DNA of 64,000 nucleotides from Antedon mediterranea (GCF_964355755.1 NC_092676.1:15608288-15672287); one strand, 5' to 3'. Shown: positions 1-22,699, counted from the first letter of the stretch. Numbers and translations are program-made. The notes: generated by a model from the letters alone, not told the origin.

Positions 1-579
1 ATTCACTAAACATAAAACAGTACCTTGAAACGTTACATTAATATTAAAGAGCTTTATACACAGATTATATCTTACAAACAATTTTAAGTTGTTAATGAGT
101 GGGACAACTTTGGACTCTTTTTAAATGCTAAGATTTTTTAAATTAGCGTACAATTGTTCTGTTGGCTACAGTAGGTCCATGGCTATTCATAAAATCCTAT
201 CTTCTTCTTTATTTGATTGTGTACAGTGTCTATTTTGCATTTCAGATCATCTTTTTCTGCTTTAGGTTCTGTCTCAACTACCTTCAAACCAATAATCTAA
301 TCAATTACATTTACTCTCCTTCCATTCTGTTGGGAAGATTTTGATCTGTACTTTGACCCACTATTTCGAGACTCGGCAGCTTTACTCACTACTGGCCAAT
401 AAATAAATTTTCCGCAATTTCTGAATTTGATAAATTATTCGGTGGACTGATCTCTAAGTAAATTCATACTTCTTACAATATCTACGATTGACACGTCCAC
501 ACACATTTTAACAACTGTACTACTGGATAATGGTAATACATTTTTTATATTTTGTAGAGATGCATTAAGAATATTAAAT
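1..579. other. region upstream of the MCM9 start codon
   Basis: No coding feature was recognised here. The MCM9 promoter and 5' UTR should lie in or beyond this stretch, but I see no clear TATA box, initiator or CpG-rich island that would fix a transcription start. Short open frames here have no recognisable similarity. Confidence 0.5.
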
Positions 580-11766
<11,187 letters not shown>

Positions 11767-12165
11767 AAAATCAATGTATGTATACCTATATTTCATTATA
11801 CTACTTTATCCTTACTCTAGCTATTCATTGCCACTAACAGACTGATAAATGTATACAATGTTGCACTATCAAAGTTTTTCAAACATCCATGTTAGTTACA
11901 CAACAAATTTATCATCCTAAGTTTGCGCTTAATAGCTGTATACTGGTAAAGCCTAAACAATGTACTGATTGCCATTCCTTTCCAGTCAAACTAGTTGGAC
12001 AAAAAAGTGTGATGTGCCCAAGTATGGTAGTGATATAATCTATATGTAAATCACATTTTTTTGTCACATTAAGTTTGATGGTTCAGACCTTTAGCAAAGG
12101 TTAAAATTGATTGATTTCCCAACTACTATCTGACAATTAATAAACTGCATATCAGCAACAAACTT
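11767..12165 (+). other. MCM9: probable MCM9 3' UTR with AATAAA
   Basis: The stretch after the stop codon has no coding potential. The first clear polyadenylation hexamer AATAAA on the gene strand is at 12139-12144. The end of the transcript is inferred from this hexamer only. Confidence 0.4.
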
Positions 12166-13165
12166 TTCTGTCTGGATGGCAAATTCCAGTATGTTTTTAG
12201 TTGGTTTTTAACATGTATTTTATTTTGCTACGGTGATCATTTGAGATGACATGAGATCATGTTGTGCACACACACATCAGTGTGTTGCATACACAAAATC
12301 AGTCTTTGCATTGGATATCTAAGAAAAAAAAACAAGAAAAGTAGGAAATAGGGCCAGGTGTGCTAATTGACAGTGGGAAAAATACTGTGCTACATAAAAT
12401 ATTAAGATCAAACTTCCAACAGGTAAGTTGATATTTATTCTTCTTATTTGTCTCATTATTTATGCTCCATTTTTATCCTGTTCATCATGAATAATGGGCT
12501 TTGTATTCATTTTCATTATACTAGACTTCTCAGGTAGCTTCTTTTCAAATAACAGTACGGATATCGTACTCACTTAATCAGAGTTCATACTAGCCCACTC
12601 ATATCGCATCGTGATAGCATACCTGCCATATATAGGAATGCAGAAATGTTGTACAATAGTGGGTGCACTAATCTAAACGCTACACATTTGTACTGTATTG
12701 TATAAAAAAACTACACAAAAACAAAATTGTATTTCTTAAAATCAGATTAAAAAAATTAAATTTGCGTCGCATAGCCTATCTCATGCTCACCACATTCAAC
12801 GAAATTGATTTGTTGGGGTCTCTTGTTGGGCTTCAACCTAGCCTAGAAAACTAATCTCTAAGATTCTGCCTACCTACTAGGCCAAGCATGGCCCAGCTAG
12901 GATCGACCTACCTAATACTAGATCGCATTGGAGTATTACTATTACCTAATGGTAGTACCTAAGCCTAGCAGCTGAGCAGCCATCGTGATGCCAAATAAAA
13001 CAATATTGAAGCTTTATTACTAAATCATTTATTTTTGTTTTATTTAACAGATACAGATATTTTATTGTCATACAAACCAAAATAGTACAGTATGAAATTT
13101 GTCTTAGATACACTTAATTAATAGAAAAAAAGCATGCAAAATACAATAACATTATCAATATAATC
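12166..13165. other. intergenic stretch, nothing recognised
   Basis: The stretch is AT-rich, with several TAGGCCTA-like words around 12830-12970. I see no open frame with similarity, no RNA gene and no clear terminal repeats. Confidence 0.4.
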
Positions 13166-13460
13166 TTATCTAAGTTTGTTTTTATTAAATACACTGACTG
13201 CTGAAGGTAGAAAGGAATTCCTAAATCGAATTTTTTTACGCATCATTCTTAGTCTACCAGACTTATTAGCTATAAACTCTCTATGCAAAAGATGCGTATC
13301 ATCAGCGATAATAGATTTAAATTTCTAAAGATCATTGCACATGTTTTCTAAGAGGTTTATGTTTACGTTTATGATTTTGCTAGCTGTCTTCACTACCCTA
13401 TTCAGTCTATTGTAATCGGCTTTCACTGGCATCTTACAGCCAAGGAGACTCGGCTCGTTG
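13166..13460 (-). pseudogene. LINE reverse transcriptase C-terminal fragment
   Basis: The minus-strand frame reads LNRVVKTASKIIN, then FKSIIADDTHLLHREF, SGRLRMMRK and RFRNSFLPSAV, ending at a TAA at 13166. This is the tail pattern of Jockey/CR1-type reverse transcriptases. One in-frame stop (13325-13327) interrupts it. It is 5' truncated, as usual for dead LINE copies, and is separate from the LINE that begins at about 13.84 kb. Confidence 0.65.
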
Positions 13461-14160
13461 AAGTATTTAGGGTGGTCTACCAATGGCCTAGGGAGCTCCC
13501 AAACAACACGTCCGCCCTGTGTGACTGACTGAACTGAACGATGTATTGTTATGATAATTATCTAGAGGTCGATCGTAGGGTGGTTCGTAGGGTTAATAAA
13601 CACTATTGTTACATCAACGCAGACTATTCTGAACGTAGCCTACGATGTATTATGATAATTATAGTGTGTACCTAGTATAGGCTATATTAGTTGATCGAAA
13701 CATGAGCAACAATTTTGCAAATACATTACTACTGCTTAAATCTTGTTAAAGATTAGAATACAGAAACTCCTACCTTTCAACTATACCCCCTCGCGGCCGC
13801 ACGCATATACAACGGCAAGATGCCACAAGGTCATTTCATTTCATTTCATTTCATAGTAACATTTATTTCCTTCATAATATACAAAATAAATAATATAATA
13901 CAAAATTCATGACGAGAAGAAAGATAGTTAAAACAATACAATTTTTTTTTCTCATCTTTAACATGAATAAAACAATATTATGAAGGAGGCACAATTTCTA
14001 AAAAGCAAAAGCTTGTGTTGAAAGTGCCTGAACAAAACAAAAAGTAACTAAAATCAAATTAGTAAATAATAGTAAATGGTATATAGGAATAAAGTAATTA
14101 CCATAACGGAATATGAAAACAATAAAAAACTGATACCTAGAATATAACTAGTTAATTAAT

Positions 14161-15879
14161 TTACTTTTGTATTAGATATTGTTTAGTGTTAAAGACGAAG
14201 CTATGTTTGTTTGCAGAAGTTGTAATTTTGTTAGGAAGTGAGTTCCATATCTTGGGTCCAGTAAATCTAATATTATGTTGAAAAGAAGTCTTTTTGTGTT
14301 TAGGAATATGAAGGTTATTGAGGATTCTTGTGGAATAGCCGTGAAATTCATAATTGGGAGAAAACATATCGCGTAAATGAGATGGAAGAAGAGCATTTTG
14401 GCTTTTGTAAATAAATAAACATTGTTGGAAAATATTAATATCTGTTAATTTTAATAATTTGAGAGAACGAAATAAAGGATCTGTACTAGTTCTAGGTGAA
14501 ACATTCGAAATTATTCGAATGATTTTCTTTTGTAGTATTTGAAGTTTATTTAAATTAGATGGGAATGTGTTACACCAAACGATATTGCAATATAAAAGAT
14601 ATGGCAAAACAAGGGAGCAGTAGAGTGTTCGGAGAATATGATGTGGAAGAAAAGATGCCAGTCTACAAATTATACCAATATTTTTTGAGATTTTGTTTTC
14701 TGTCTCAATAACATGGGGTTTCCATGTCAGACGACTATCAATGGATACACCCAGAAATTTTGCATGATTGACCATGGGGAGAACAGAACCATTTAGTTTA
14801 ATTTGCAATGGACCTAATTTAATCGGCATCGTACTACTTCTAAACAAAACATAGCTGCACTTTTTTAGATTTACAGAAAGGCTGTTTGCCAGAAACCATT
14901 CGGATACATTAATTAAACTTGTATTTACAGTGTTAAATAACGACTCTAAGTGTCGATTTTTACAGATTAGTGTTGTGTCATCTGCATATAAAAAGTAAGA
15001 TAAAGATACTGACGAATTGTAAATATCATTCACATATAAAAGAAACAGAAGAAGACCTAGTAATGGACCTTGTGGTACTCCACAGGTAATAGGCAAATAG
15101 TCAGATTGGGAATCACAAAACTTGGTACATTGGTAGCGGTTGGATAAATAGCTCTTAAATAAATTGAGAGGAACACCGCGAATACCATAGTGATACAGTT
15201 TTGAAAGAAGAATGGGATGGTTAATGGTATCGAATGCTTTCGATAGATCGACAAAAACAACAATTGCAAACTCATCATTTTCAAAAGCATCTATTATTTC
15301 ATTGGACAAATCAATTAAGGCCATTGCGGTATCAAAATGTTTGCGAAATCCAAATTGCTTATTGAATAGAATATTATTTTTTTCTATAAAGGCATAGGTT
15401 CTATTATAGATAATTCTTTCTAATATTTTAGAAAATAGCGAAAGGACTGAGATCGGTCGGTAATTAGATAAAGTGTCCTTTTTTCCTGCTTTAAAGATGG
15501 GAGTAACTCTTGCCAATTTCAATTTATTTGGAAAAACTCCTTTTGTTAAAGACAGATTAAATATGTGACATAGAGGTTTAACCAAAAGGGAAATTGATTG
15601 TTTAATAACTTTTGGACTGAATTCATCAAGTCCTTGCGCTTTATTAGTTTTAAAACACTTGACAATATCTATAATTTCGGTATCAGACACTGGACACATA
15701 AATAAAGAGTTTAAAGTAGGTAAGGGCAAATACGTTTTAAAATCAGATTGATCGGTTGGCAATTTTTTTGAAAGAGTTGGTCCAATTTCGACAAAAAACT
15801 TATTGAATTCATTTGCGATTTGAGACGGGTCTTCAATGGATTCACCATTATTGCCTGTTAGAACAACTTTCGTATTCAA
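14161..15879 (-). CDS. LINE ORF2 C-terminal part: reverse transcriptase
   Basis: A 572-codon open frame continues ORF2 after a frameshift near 15880; its first codon is TTG, so it has no ATG of its own. RT landmarks are RVTPIFKAGKKDTLSNYRPI, the catalytic VDLSKAFDTINH (D211), GVPQG (267-271) and FLYADDTTLI (298-301). After GVPQG the usual SILGP is PLLGL, so two normally conserved positions differ. The C-terminal part (VLPYLLYCNIVW, KIWNSLPNKI) is typical of the superfamily. Confidence 0.88.
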   Translation of the reverse strand: MNTKVVLTGNNGESIEDPSQIANEFNKFFVEIGPTLSKKLPTDQSDFKTYLPLPTLNSLFMCPVSDTEIIDIVKCFKTNKAQGLDEFSPKVIKQSISLLVKPLCHIFNLSLTKGVFPNKLKLARVTPIFKAGKKDTLSNYRPISVLSLFSKILERIIYNRTYAFIEKNNILFNKQFGFRKHFDTAMALIDLSNEIIDAFENDEFAIVVFVDLSKAFDTINHPILLSKLYHYGIRGVPLNLFKSYLSNRYQCTKFCDSQSDYLPITCGVPQGPLLGLLLFLLYVNDIYNSSVSLSYFLYADDTTLICKNRHLESLFNTVNTSLINVSEWFLANSLSVNLKKCSYVLFRSSTMPIKLGPLQIKLNGSVLPMVNHAKFLGVSIDSRLTWKPHVIETENKISKNIGIICRLASFLPHHILRTLYCSLVLPYLLYCNIVWCNTFPSNLNKLQILQKKIIRIISNVSPRTSTDPLFRSLKLLKLTDINIFQQCLFIYKSQNALLPSHLRDMFSPNYEFHGYSTRILNNLHIPKHKKTSFQHNIRFTGPKIWNSLPNKITTSANKHSFVFNTKQYLIQK

Positions 15880-17192
15880 ATTGGAGACCTTTTAATCAAG
15901 GAGTTAATTACGCGCCAAGTACCTTTAATATCATGTTGACATTGAGTAAATCTGTTTTGATAGTATTCGGTTTTAACACGTTTAATAAGTGAATTTAAGG
16001 TATTACGGAATTTAGTGTATTTTATTTTATTATGATTGGTAGGATTATTTAGGTATTTAGCATATAACTTGTGTTTATATTTAGTAGATTGCAACAGACC
16101 ATTTGACATCCAAGGTTTCAATTTTGTGTTTTTTTTACTTTGCGTAGTCATTGGAAAATGTTTATTATATAAAAGTTTTAATTTAGTTTCAAAAGTATTA
16201 TAAGCTTGATTAGGTTCTTGCAATAAGTTCACATCGTTCCATGTTATTACGCTAAGCTCTCGTTTAAATTGTTCGATGTTATTTTCATTAATTTTCCTAA
16301 AAGGTTTATTTGGAGGTCTACTGACTGCTTGAGTATTTTTGTATGTTAAGGTAGATATAGAAAAAACAGGTAGGTGATCGGAAATATCGCAATAGAGCTG
16401 ACCACTAGCGAGGTGTAAATCAGGCTGGTTGGTTAATATGTTATCAATAAGAGTAGCACTATTTGATGTTATCCTAGTAGGTCTAAGTATTAGCGGTAAA
16501 TAAAAGTTGCTAAAAAGAGTGTTTACAAAATTGTTAGTTGTGGTTTCATAAGTATATTGCAAAATATCTATATTGAAATCACCCAACAGATATACCAGCT
16601 TATTTTCAGTTGAAAGAGTATGAAGTAGGTTATCTAGGATATCATTGAATGCATTGATATTCAAAGACGGAGCACGATAGATTGTTCCCACGATGATATT
16701 TTTCCCATGTATCTGTTCTATTTCAATAAATATCGATTCACATATTGATTCATCTGTTGTTAAATCATTACGGACAGTAACTGATACATTGTTTCGTACG
16801 TACAGGGCTACGCCACCACCCGCCTTAGATTTCCTATTTCTAGAAAAAATATTATAACCCGGCATATCTGTTAGGGGATTATTGTCATACTGTAGCCAAG
16901 ATTCAGTAATAGCAATAACATCAAAGTCAAATTCAAGTGTAAGAAGAAAACGTTTTAAAGAATCCATCTTGCCCAAGAGACTACGTGTATTAAAATGGAT
17001 AGTAGACAAAATATTTTTATCATTGTTATGCTTAGAGAAATTCTCTGAGAATGTTTCTGGATCAAAATAATTAGATTCATTTAAACTAGCATAAAATTGA
17101 GAGTGTGGATCAACATTTTCATTAATATTCATGTTCTCGTATGCCACAAAAGGGTTAAATTTCACATCAGTTGTAGAGTTGGATTGGCACAT
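15876..17192 (-). CDS. LINE ORF2 N-terminal part: APE-type endonuclease
   Basis: A 438-aa frame starts at ATG 17192. Apurinic-endonuclease-type (exonuclease-endonuclease-phosphatase fold) residues are present: N68 in HFNTRSL, E97 in ITESWL, Y172-R173 in IYRAP, D205 and N207 in LGDFNID, D250, and S271-D272-H273 in SDHLP. The enzyme nicks target DNA to prime reverse transcription. The frame ends at TGA 15876-15878. The RT frame begins immediately in another register, so a frameshift has split what is one ORF2 in intact relatives. Confidence 0.88.
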   Translation of the reverse strand: MCQSNSTTDVKFNPFVAYENMNINENVDPHSQFYASLNESNYFDPETFSENFSKHNNDKNILSTIHFNTRSLLGKMDSLKRFLLTLEFDFDVIAITESWLQYDNNPLTDMPGYNIFSRNRKSKAGGGVALYVRNNVSVTVRNDLTTDESICESIFIEIEQIHGKNIIVGTIYRAPSLNINAFNDILDNLLHTLSTENKLVYLLGDFNIDILQYTYETTTNNFVNTLFSNFYLPLILRPTRITSNSATLIDNILTNQPDLHLASGQLYCDISDHLPVFSISTLTYKNTQAVSRPPNKPFRKINENNIEQFKRELSVITWNDVNLLQEPNQAYNTFETKLKLLYNKHFPMTTQSKKNTKLKPWMSNGLLQSTKYKHKLYAKYLNNPTNHNKIKYTKFRNTLNSLIKRVKTEYYQNRFTQCQHDIKGTWRVINSLIKRSPI

Positions 17193-17541
17193 TAATTATA
17201 GGTATCATAGATAATTTAAACATTAGGTAAAAGTTAACAATAATATAATAAAATAAAAAACTAAATATAACAATAATTAAACATAAAACAATTCTGTTTA
17301 GTGCTGCCGTATTACTAATACATAGGTAGCGTAAGCGTTGCACTCCCCGTGTATAAAACGGAGAATAATTCATTAGGTATGCAACCGGGTATGCAAAGGT
17401 ATAATTTGCATAATGGTACGTAGCGGACATGCTTGGAATTTAAACAAGCAAAGCCAGGTTAAATATACTGACATTACAAAATGAAAGAAGGCAGAGAAAA
17501 AGAAACCATTCATATCCCAGTTCCTCAAAACACCGTAAAAG

Positions 17542-18231
17542 TTACTTGAATATATAGGGAGTCCCCGTAGAAGTTCGCCATTTACCAGCAGAGAATTTAA
17601 GTTTAGTTCCATTGTCATATAAAGCTTTAACTTGAAATTTCCATTTCTTCTTTTCTTTATAATCCACTAAGGTCAGATCATCTATCACGTAAAACTGTTT
17701 ATCTTGTAAGGCAATATTCTTCTGTTTCATGACTTGAACTTTAGAGTTATAACTAAGTAGTTTAATTATAATGTGTCGGGGCCTCACCGGCAGTACACGA
17801 CCGACTCGATGTGCACGCTCTATCGTTGGTATTTCACTAAATTCAAAGTTATCTATTAGAATGTTCCTGGCCAAGACAATACAATCCTCACCTGATTCTT
17901 CTTTAAGTCCCACAATTCGAACGTTGTTACGTCGGCTGAAGCGTTCGGATTTGTTGGCCTCTAGTTCGAGCTTCGCAACCGTAGATGATAGTTTATCAAC
18001 CGTTTGTTCGAGTTGACCAATCTTGTTAGCCTTGATAATATCGTTTTCTTCGAGTGCTGCGATTCTGTCCGAGTTAAATCCAATAGCTTGGTTCAAATCC
18101 TCTTTAATTTTTGCCTGCCCATCTAATAATGATTTTAGGGAAGCATGTACAAAATTGTTAAAGTCCACAGGGTTGGAACAAGCACTTTCAATATCGGCTG
18201 GGCGAGAGCGAGTCTTGGGTTTGGTGGCCAT
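17542..18231 (-). CDS. LINE ORF1 protein, coiled coil plus RRM (L1-ORF1-like nucleic-acid chaperone)
   Basis: A 229-aa intact frame starts at ATG 18231. Residues about 37-97 form heptads (IAALEEND, LEQTVDKLSSTVAKLELEAN), a trimerising coiled coil in the L1-ORF1p style. Residues about 100-167 are an RRM-like domain (RRNNVRIVGLKEESGE, then ERAHRVG and RPRHIIIKLLSY). Residues 168-229 are a basic C-terminal domain. Such proteins bind the LINE RNA and act as nucleic-acid chaperones. Confidence 0.88.
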   Translation of the reverse strand: MATKPKTRSRPADIESACSNPVDFNNFVHASLKSLLDGQAKIKEDLNQAIGFNSDRIAALEENDIIKANKIGQLEQTVDKLSSTVAKLELEANKSERFSRRNNVRIVGLKEESGEDCIVLARNILIDNFEFSEIPTIERAHRVGRVLPVRPRHIIIKLLSYNSKVQVMKQKNIALQDKQFYVIDDLTLVDYKEKKKWKFQVKALYDNGTKLKFSAGKWRTSTGTPYIFK

Positions 18232-18382
18232 GATGCATACACGCCGTGTAAATTGTAGTCAAATGAGGAGCGCTCGCTATACACGTCTTATCCTGAGCAC
18301 GTCATTGATACCAATCTGTCTAGCCTAGGTACATAATTAATTTACAACAGATGAAAATTAAATAGGCCTAGGGGCAAAATAA

Positions 18383-18984
18383 TTGACAATAATGCAGCAC
18401 TTCCCACGGCAGATCAGTTTTAACAAAAATAAAATTACTGACCACCGACCGGCCCAAACACAAAATAATTCGAGTGAAAAACAGTATTGTGTTTCATGTC
18501 ATGTGGTCAGCAACCAGATACGGTTATTACAAAATACAAACTGCGTACTATTTTTAGTTCTGGTACATTAAATAATATGTAATATATAAATGTAAACATT
18601 TAAGCTTAGCATAATCATATACGCTACTACTGAATAAGTGGGCTATAATAATATGAGAACTAATATTAAATCTACATATCAGTTTTGTACCATTTTTTCT
18701 TGATATAATTGTGGAAGCTTAAATTAATTTAACTGTTCTGTATTTTGTTATTGGGTGGGGTCGGATTCGGGCTTTTTTGTTGTTGACCGTATTGATATGT
18801 TAATTCATGTATTGTCATTGTTTTACAATAACCAGTCGTGTTATATATTATGTGTACTGTAGTTATAAATCATTTTATTTTCTGTGCACCTGTTTTTTTC
18901 ATTCGAATTACTTTGTGTTTGGTGGTCAGTAATTTTATTTTTGTTAAAACTGATCTGCCGTGAGAAGTGCTACATTATTGTCAA
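18383..18984. mobile_element. inverted-repeat element of about 600 bp
   Basis: Arms of about 100 bp (18383-18486 and 18890-18984) are inverted copies. The left begins TTGACAATAATGCAGCAC and the right ends with its near complement; both contain the ATCAGTTTTAAC and ATTACTGACCACC words. The left arm has a small insertion. The spacer of about 400 bp has no coding signal. I could not define a target duplication. It looks like a MITE or foldback element next to the LINE 5' end. Confidence 0.6.
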
Positions 18985-19399
18985 TATAATTTTTAGCCTA
19001 TACTTTGTTTTTTTGGTTCACCAATTTTTGGAAATGTTATTCTGGCATGGTGGTCAATTTCAACAGTACATTCGTCTGTAAAAATAACGTTTCTGAATTA
19101 TTCTCTGTTACGGATACAGGTCACTGTATAACTTTATTGGGTCCGCGAATTAACTGACAGTATCTCGTTCCCTCACAGCGCCATTGTAGTTTGCACATAC
19201 TCTTGAAGAGAAGTTTTGACGCACCTGCGTCATTGCGATAGATTAAAGAGACTATATATTTAATTCATACCCAATATAAAGGAAGATTCAGTCTCTTCGG
19301 TATATTTCTATACACTCATCGTGTACTCACCTAACAGTGATCTGAGTCCCAGTGGCGTGATCACCCTGCTTGTTTTCATTTCTTTAGCTGCCCAATTCT

Positions 19400-20440
19400 C
19401 CGTCCAAGGTTAGCCCGTCCAGGAATACTTGCAGCATCCGGACCACTGCTTCCTTTGTCCTTCGTTGAGCTGAGCGTCAGACACAATCAGCCAGCTGTTG
19501 ATTCGTCTGGTAGGCCTCATGGAGAAACCGTCTTGTCATCGGACGTCGGTTCGGGGTGAAGCCCTCGGGCTTTGCCGAAACTCGTGGTGGTCTGGTGGAG
19601 GCGGCTGCCTTCTTAGGGGACGCTGGCGGTGTCCCTTTGCTGGGCCGGGCTGGCATTGACCTGGATGTGTCCTCTGTCCTGTTAGTGTTGAGTGGCAGGT
19701 TGGCTCTGTGAGACGCCCCACGGTGAGGAGTAAATCGATTCAAGAGATCAACCATTGCCCCTCCCCCCCCCCAATAAGCAATGTGGGTATAGCAGCGCCA
19801 GTGGACACCCCAGCTCCGTGATGTTCTCGCATCCCACTGCCCGAGCGGTCGACCGCAGGATTGTCATCCACTTGTAGGACAGGTGGTGAATAACAATTTC
19901 TTGTTACACAGCTTCACTGCTCTCTCCAAGATCGAGGCCTGCCTCGGTAACAGGGAGACCACTCCTTTGACAAAATCCCAGCGACAGCAGTGGGTCGTAG
20001 TGTCGTCCATGACATTCGCACTTCCTATGAATTCCGGGGCGTGCACCAGCAGGTGATCCTTTGACGTACCCTGCTTCAGAGTACATACTGCGATGGGGCA
20101 GGGATAGCTTGTTCGCAACAGTAGTCGTTGCTGCTTCGGTGGTGATGGGCTATGGCTTTTCACCTGGCTCCTAGTCTGACTTCGGTCGGCGGTCGTTTGG
20201 CTCCCGCGGGCGCCGGGTGGGGTCCTACACGAGTCCCAGAGACACGACCACCCTGTGCGTGACCTCGGCTAGATCTGTCCCGGCAGTGACTCCCCCAGCA
20301 GTTCTCCCTCGGCAGTTCTCCGACTGAAGAGCGCGTTTGCTTGGTTGACTCGATTCCTGAGGTGCCGCTTCCTTCGGCAGATTGGTGGGCTTCTTCAACC
20401 TTACGTCCGTCGCTTGAAAAATGAAGTCGGTCGCTTTACT
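19400..20440 (-). pseudogene. GC-rich coding debris, unrecognised, possible C2H2-like finger
   Basis: Base composition is much richer in G and C than the surroundings. Minus-strand frames at 19477-19755 (92 codons, Pro/Arg/Ser-rich) and 19864-20163 (99 codons) are open. The second contains CPIAVCTLKQG and DHLLVHAPEF, a spacing that could be a C2H2 zinc finger. There is no convincing match to a known family. The composition suggests an inserted mobile element or retrocopy. Confidence 0.35.
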
Positions 20441-21239
20441 TGTGTAAGTTGCTGTTGGATGTCAATGGTGTGTTGCATTTGTGATATGGTAGTTCGTGTT
20501 TGTTCAGCCAATACCTGACAATTTTTTTTTCCTTCACTTTTCCGGTCAGCCACACACCACATTCGACGATTGTTTCACTGACTGTTTCACTTTACGAAGC
20601 CAACATCGTGGCCTATATGAAGGATTGTTTATTGAGGTAATACAATACAACATCGTAGCCTACGAAGTGAATGACCTAGTCTACGTTCTACCTACAAAGC
20701 TACTTCGTAGGAAAAGTTGCAGTACTTTCTTTCTTTACTGTATTTTTGATACATTTACAACAAGCATTAAATTCATATTTTATAATGCTTACCGTATGTC
20801 CTTGACATTGTTAGTTGAACAGCATTCATCAAAGAGGCCATATAGATGTTATTTATGACTGTTTTGTTCTTTTATCCATAATTCCACTATCAACATACCA
20901 GCTGTATTGACAATGTTGTACTCTTTTTTCACTTACTTATATAAACATATCATAGAAGATCACTATCAACAAGAGACCATTATCAACTATAGGTATGAAT
21001 TTTGTATCTATTATGCAAAATGTGTATAATAAAACAATCTTCAAATTTATGAAGTTGTTTTTAAATTCTAAAACAATTGATATGTAAAGGTTCTACTTGA
21101 TGTTTGATTTTGCAAAGATGTTGTACTCTTTACTTGTCACTTCATAGAAGATAAATAAATTATAGTTATAAATTTTGCATTCATGATGCAAAATGTGTAT
21201 ACTATAATTTCAATTATTACAGTTATTTTTTAGATTTAT

Positions 21240-21830
21240 TAGACTGCACATAACATAAAGGCAGCGAAAAGAAAGGGATGAACAGGTGACAAGCACCTCT
21301 ATCTACCAAAAAAGGAATATTTATTGTCCCATTTGATACCGTGACAACTTCTTAAGCTAGGATGAATCGGTATAATTTTGAAGGCGTCCGTGATATCAGT
21401 CTTAATAATCCTGCCCTTGTTGTTTTATTATTTTTATCATGTTATCTATTGATACGTATTGAATATGCGTCCTTGTCTATAAGTTTATTTGTGCAAGTAT
21501 CTACCTTCATCGATACCAATCAGATTTATGCGATACTGATTATATGGATTACTATTATATGGGCCAATCAAAACCCCTTGCTCACCTCAGTTGTGATTAG
21601 TTCCGTAACGATTTCGGGTTGTTGCAGTGCGGAAGTTCTTACATTCAATTGATTGTTTGGGCAGACTTTTGATGCCTGTGTAGAAACCATGGGAAAGTCT
21701 GTTGATTAAATACTCTTTGGTGTTTGTGTTTGGAAAAGTATCGAGCATTAGTTTTAGTTCCGTATTGTTAATGGGTGTTGTATTACAAGTTAAGACAAGT
21801 CAAGACAAGTTAAAGTTAGCGGTGTCATGT
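21240..21830 (-). pseudogene. retroelement reverse transcriptase fragment (DIRS/tyrosine-recombinase type)
   Basis: Minus-strand frames read NNTELKLMLDTFPN, YLINRLSHGFYTG, ELITTEVSKGFLIGPYNSNP, IIKTDITDAFKIIPIHP and then IKWDNKYSFF. This order (substrate-strand motif, KxDxxDAFxxIPI, KWxxKY) is that of the N-terminal RT domain of DIRS-like and related retroelements. Stops and at least two frameshifts make it a pseudogene. The YxDD region was not found downstream. Confidence 0.55.
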
Positions 21831-22075
21831 TTCATTTTGCTATGGCCCCTTGACAAGCATCTCTATCCACATCCCCCCTTTTAATAAATTAAAACTACAA
21901 TACAATATTTGCTAAAGCAAAATATTCAGTTATTAAAATTTAAAAACAATTTTTCAAGTTTATATTCTCTTTTGATTATATGACTTTAAGTTTCACCTTA
22001 ATTTATCATAAAATAAATATAGCCAGTGGTAGTAAAACTTAATATAAATACCATGATTAGATGGTCTATATTATA

Positions 22076-22259
22076 CAGATATTGACTGCTTAGAGGTTAA
22101 ATATAAAATTTGACATCCCCTCGGGAATGATATTAAGTTCAAGGGAATATATATTTCCCGAAGCGCCAGCTGAGGGAAATATATATTCCCCGAGAACTTA
22201 ATATCATTCCCGAGGGGATGTCAAATCTTATATTTAACTGATATAAAAGGCAATATCTG
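22076..22259. mobile_element. palindromic MITE, 184 bp, with TTATA flanks
   Basis: The whole element is a near-perfect inverted repeat. It begins CAGATATTG and ends CAATATCTG. The inner arms (22096-22159 and 22174-22237) carry GACATCCCCTCGGGAATGAT and its complement around a loop near 22166. TTATA at 22071-22075 and 22260-22264 forms a direct duplication. It has no coding capacity. Transcribed, it would fold into a long hairpin. Confidence 0.8.
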
Positions 22260-22699
22260 TTATATTATATAGCCAAGAACAAGTCTGCTGGGTTGGGTGA
22301 AGCTAGGCTAGGCCTCCTACAGTATTTGTATTGTATTTAAACAAGCCTGCCTAGACACCTTACCTTGCGAAGAATAATATACAGATAATTACTAATTAAT
22401 GATTCCTTGGCAATAAAATATTCACTTAGGCCTAGGTCGTTTAAATTAACAGGAGAATTTCCATCAATAAGCCTATTAATAATAATATTATAATCAGGTA
22501 GGCCGAATAAACAATTCGTCTTCTTCTCTTCGAGGAGCCGAATCACCGGATGTTCAGCTCATACTAGTTACTAGGTTACTACCGTGAGTATTGACCAATC
22601 ACAAACTGTGTTTCATCACATTTAGGGTGGACTAATAACAAATGAGGGCGCTATGTATGCATAGCTTAAATAGTTTAGAAGATTAATTTCTTCAAGCAA

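Larger units (their letters stand above)
13836..18300 (-). mobile_element. near full-length Jockey-superfamily (CR1/L2/Crack-like) non-LTR retrotransposon
   Basis: On the minus strand the order is 5' region, ORF1 (17542-18231), a spacer of about 350 bp, endonuclease (15876-17192), reverse transcriptase (14161-15879), a 3' UTR of about 300 bp, and a 3' tail made of GAAAT repeats at about 13838-13853. The tail marks the 3' end; the 5' end near 18300 is only estimated. ORF2 is broken by a single frameshift and ORF1 is intact, so the copy looks young. The clade is judged from overall RT style; a phylogeny would be needed to fix it. Confidence 0.85.

Noticed and set aside
17771-18328. Plus-strand frames opposite LINE ORF1
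   Set aside because: They are antisense shadows of the well-supported ORF1 protein.
20905-21220. Two similar stretches with TGTTGTACTCTTT and TGCAAAATGTGTATA words
   Set aside because: The similarity is patchy. It may be an old direct repeat, but the boundaries cannot be supported by eye.
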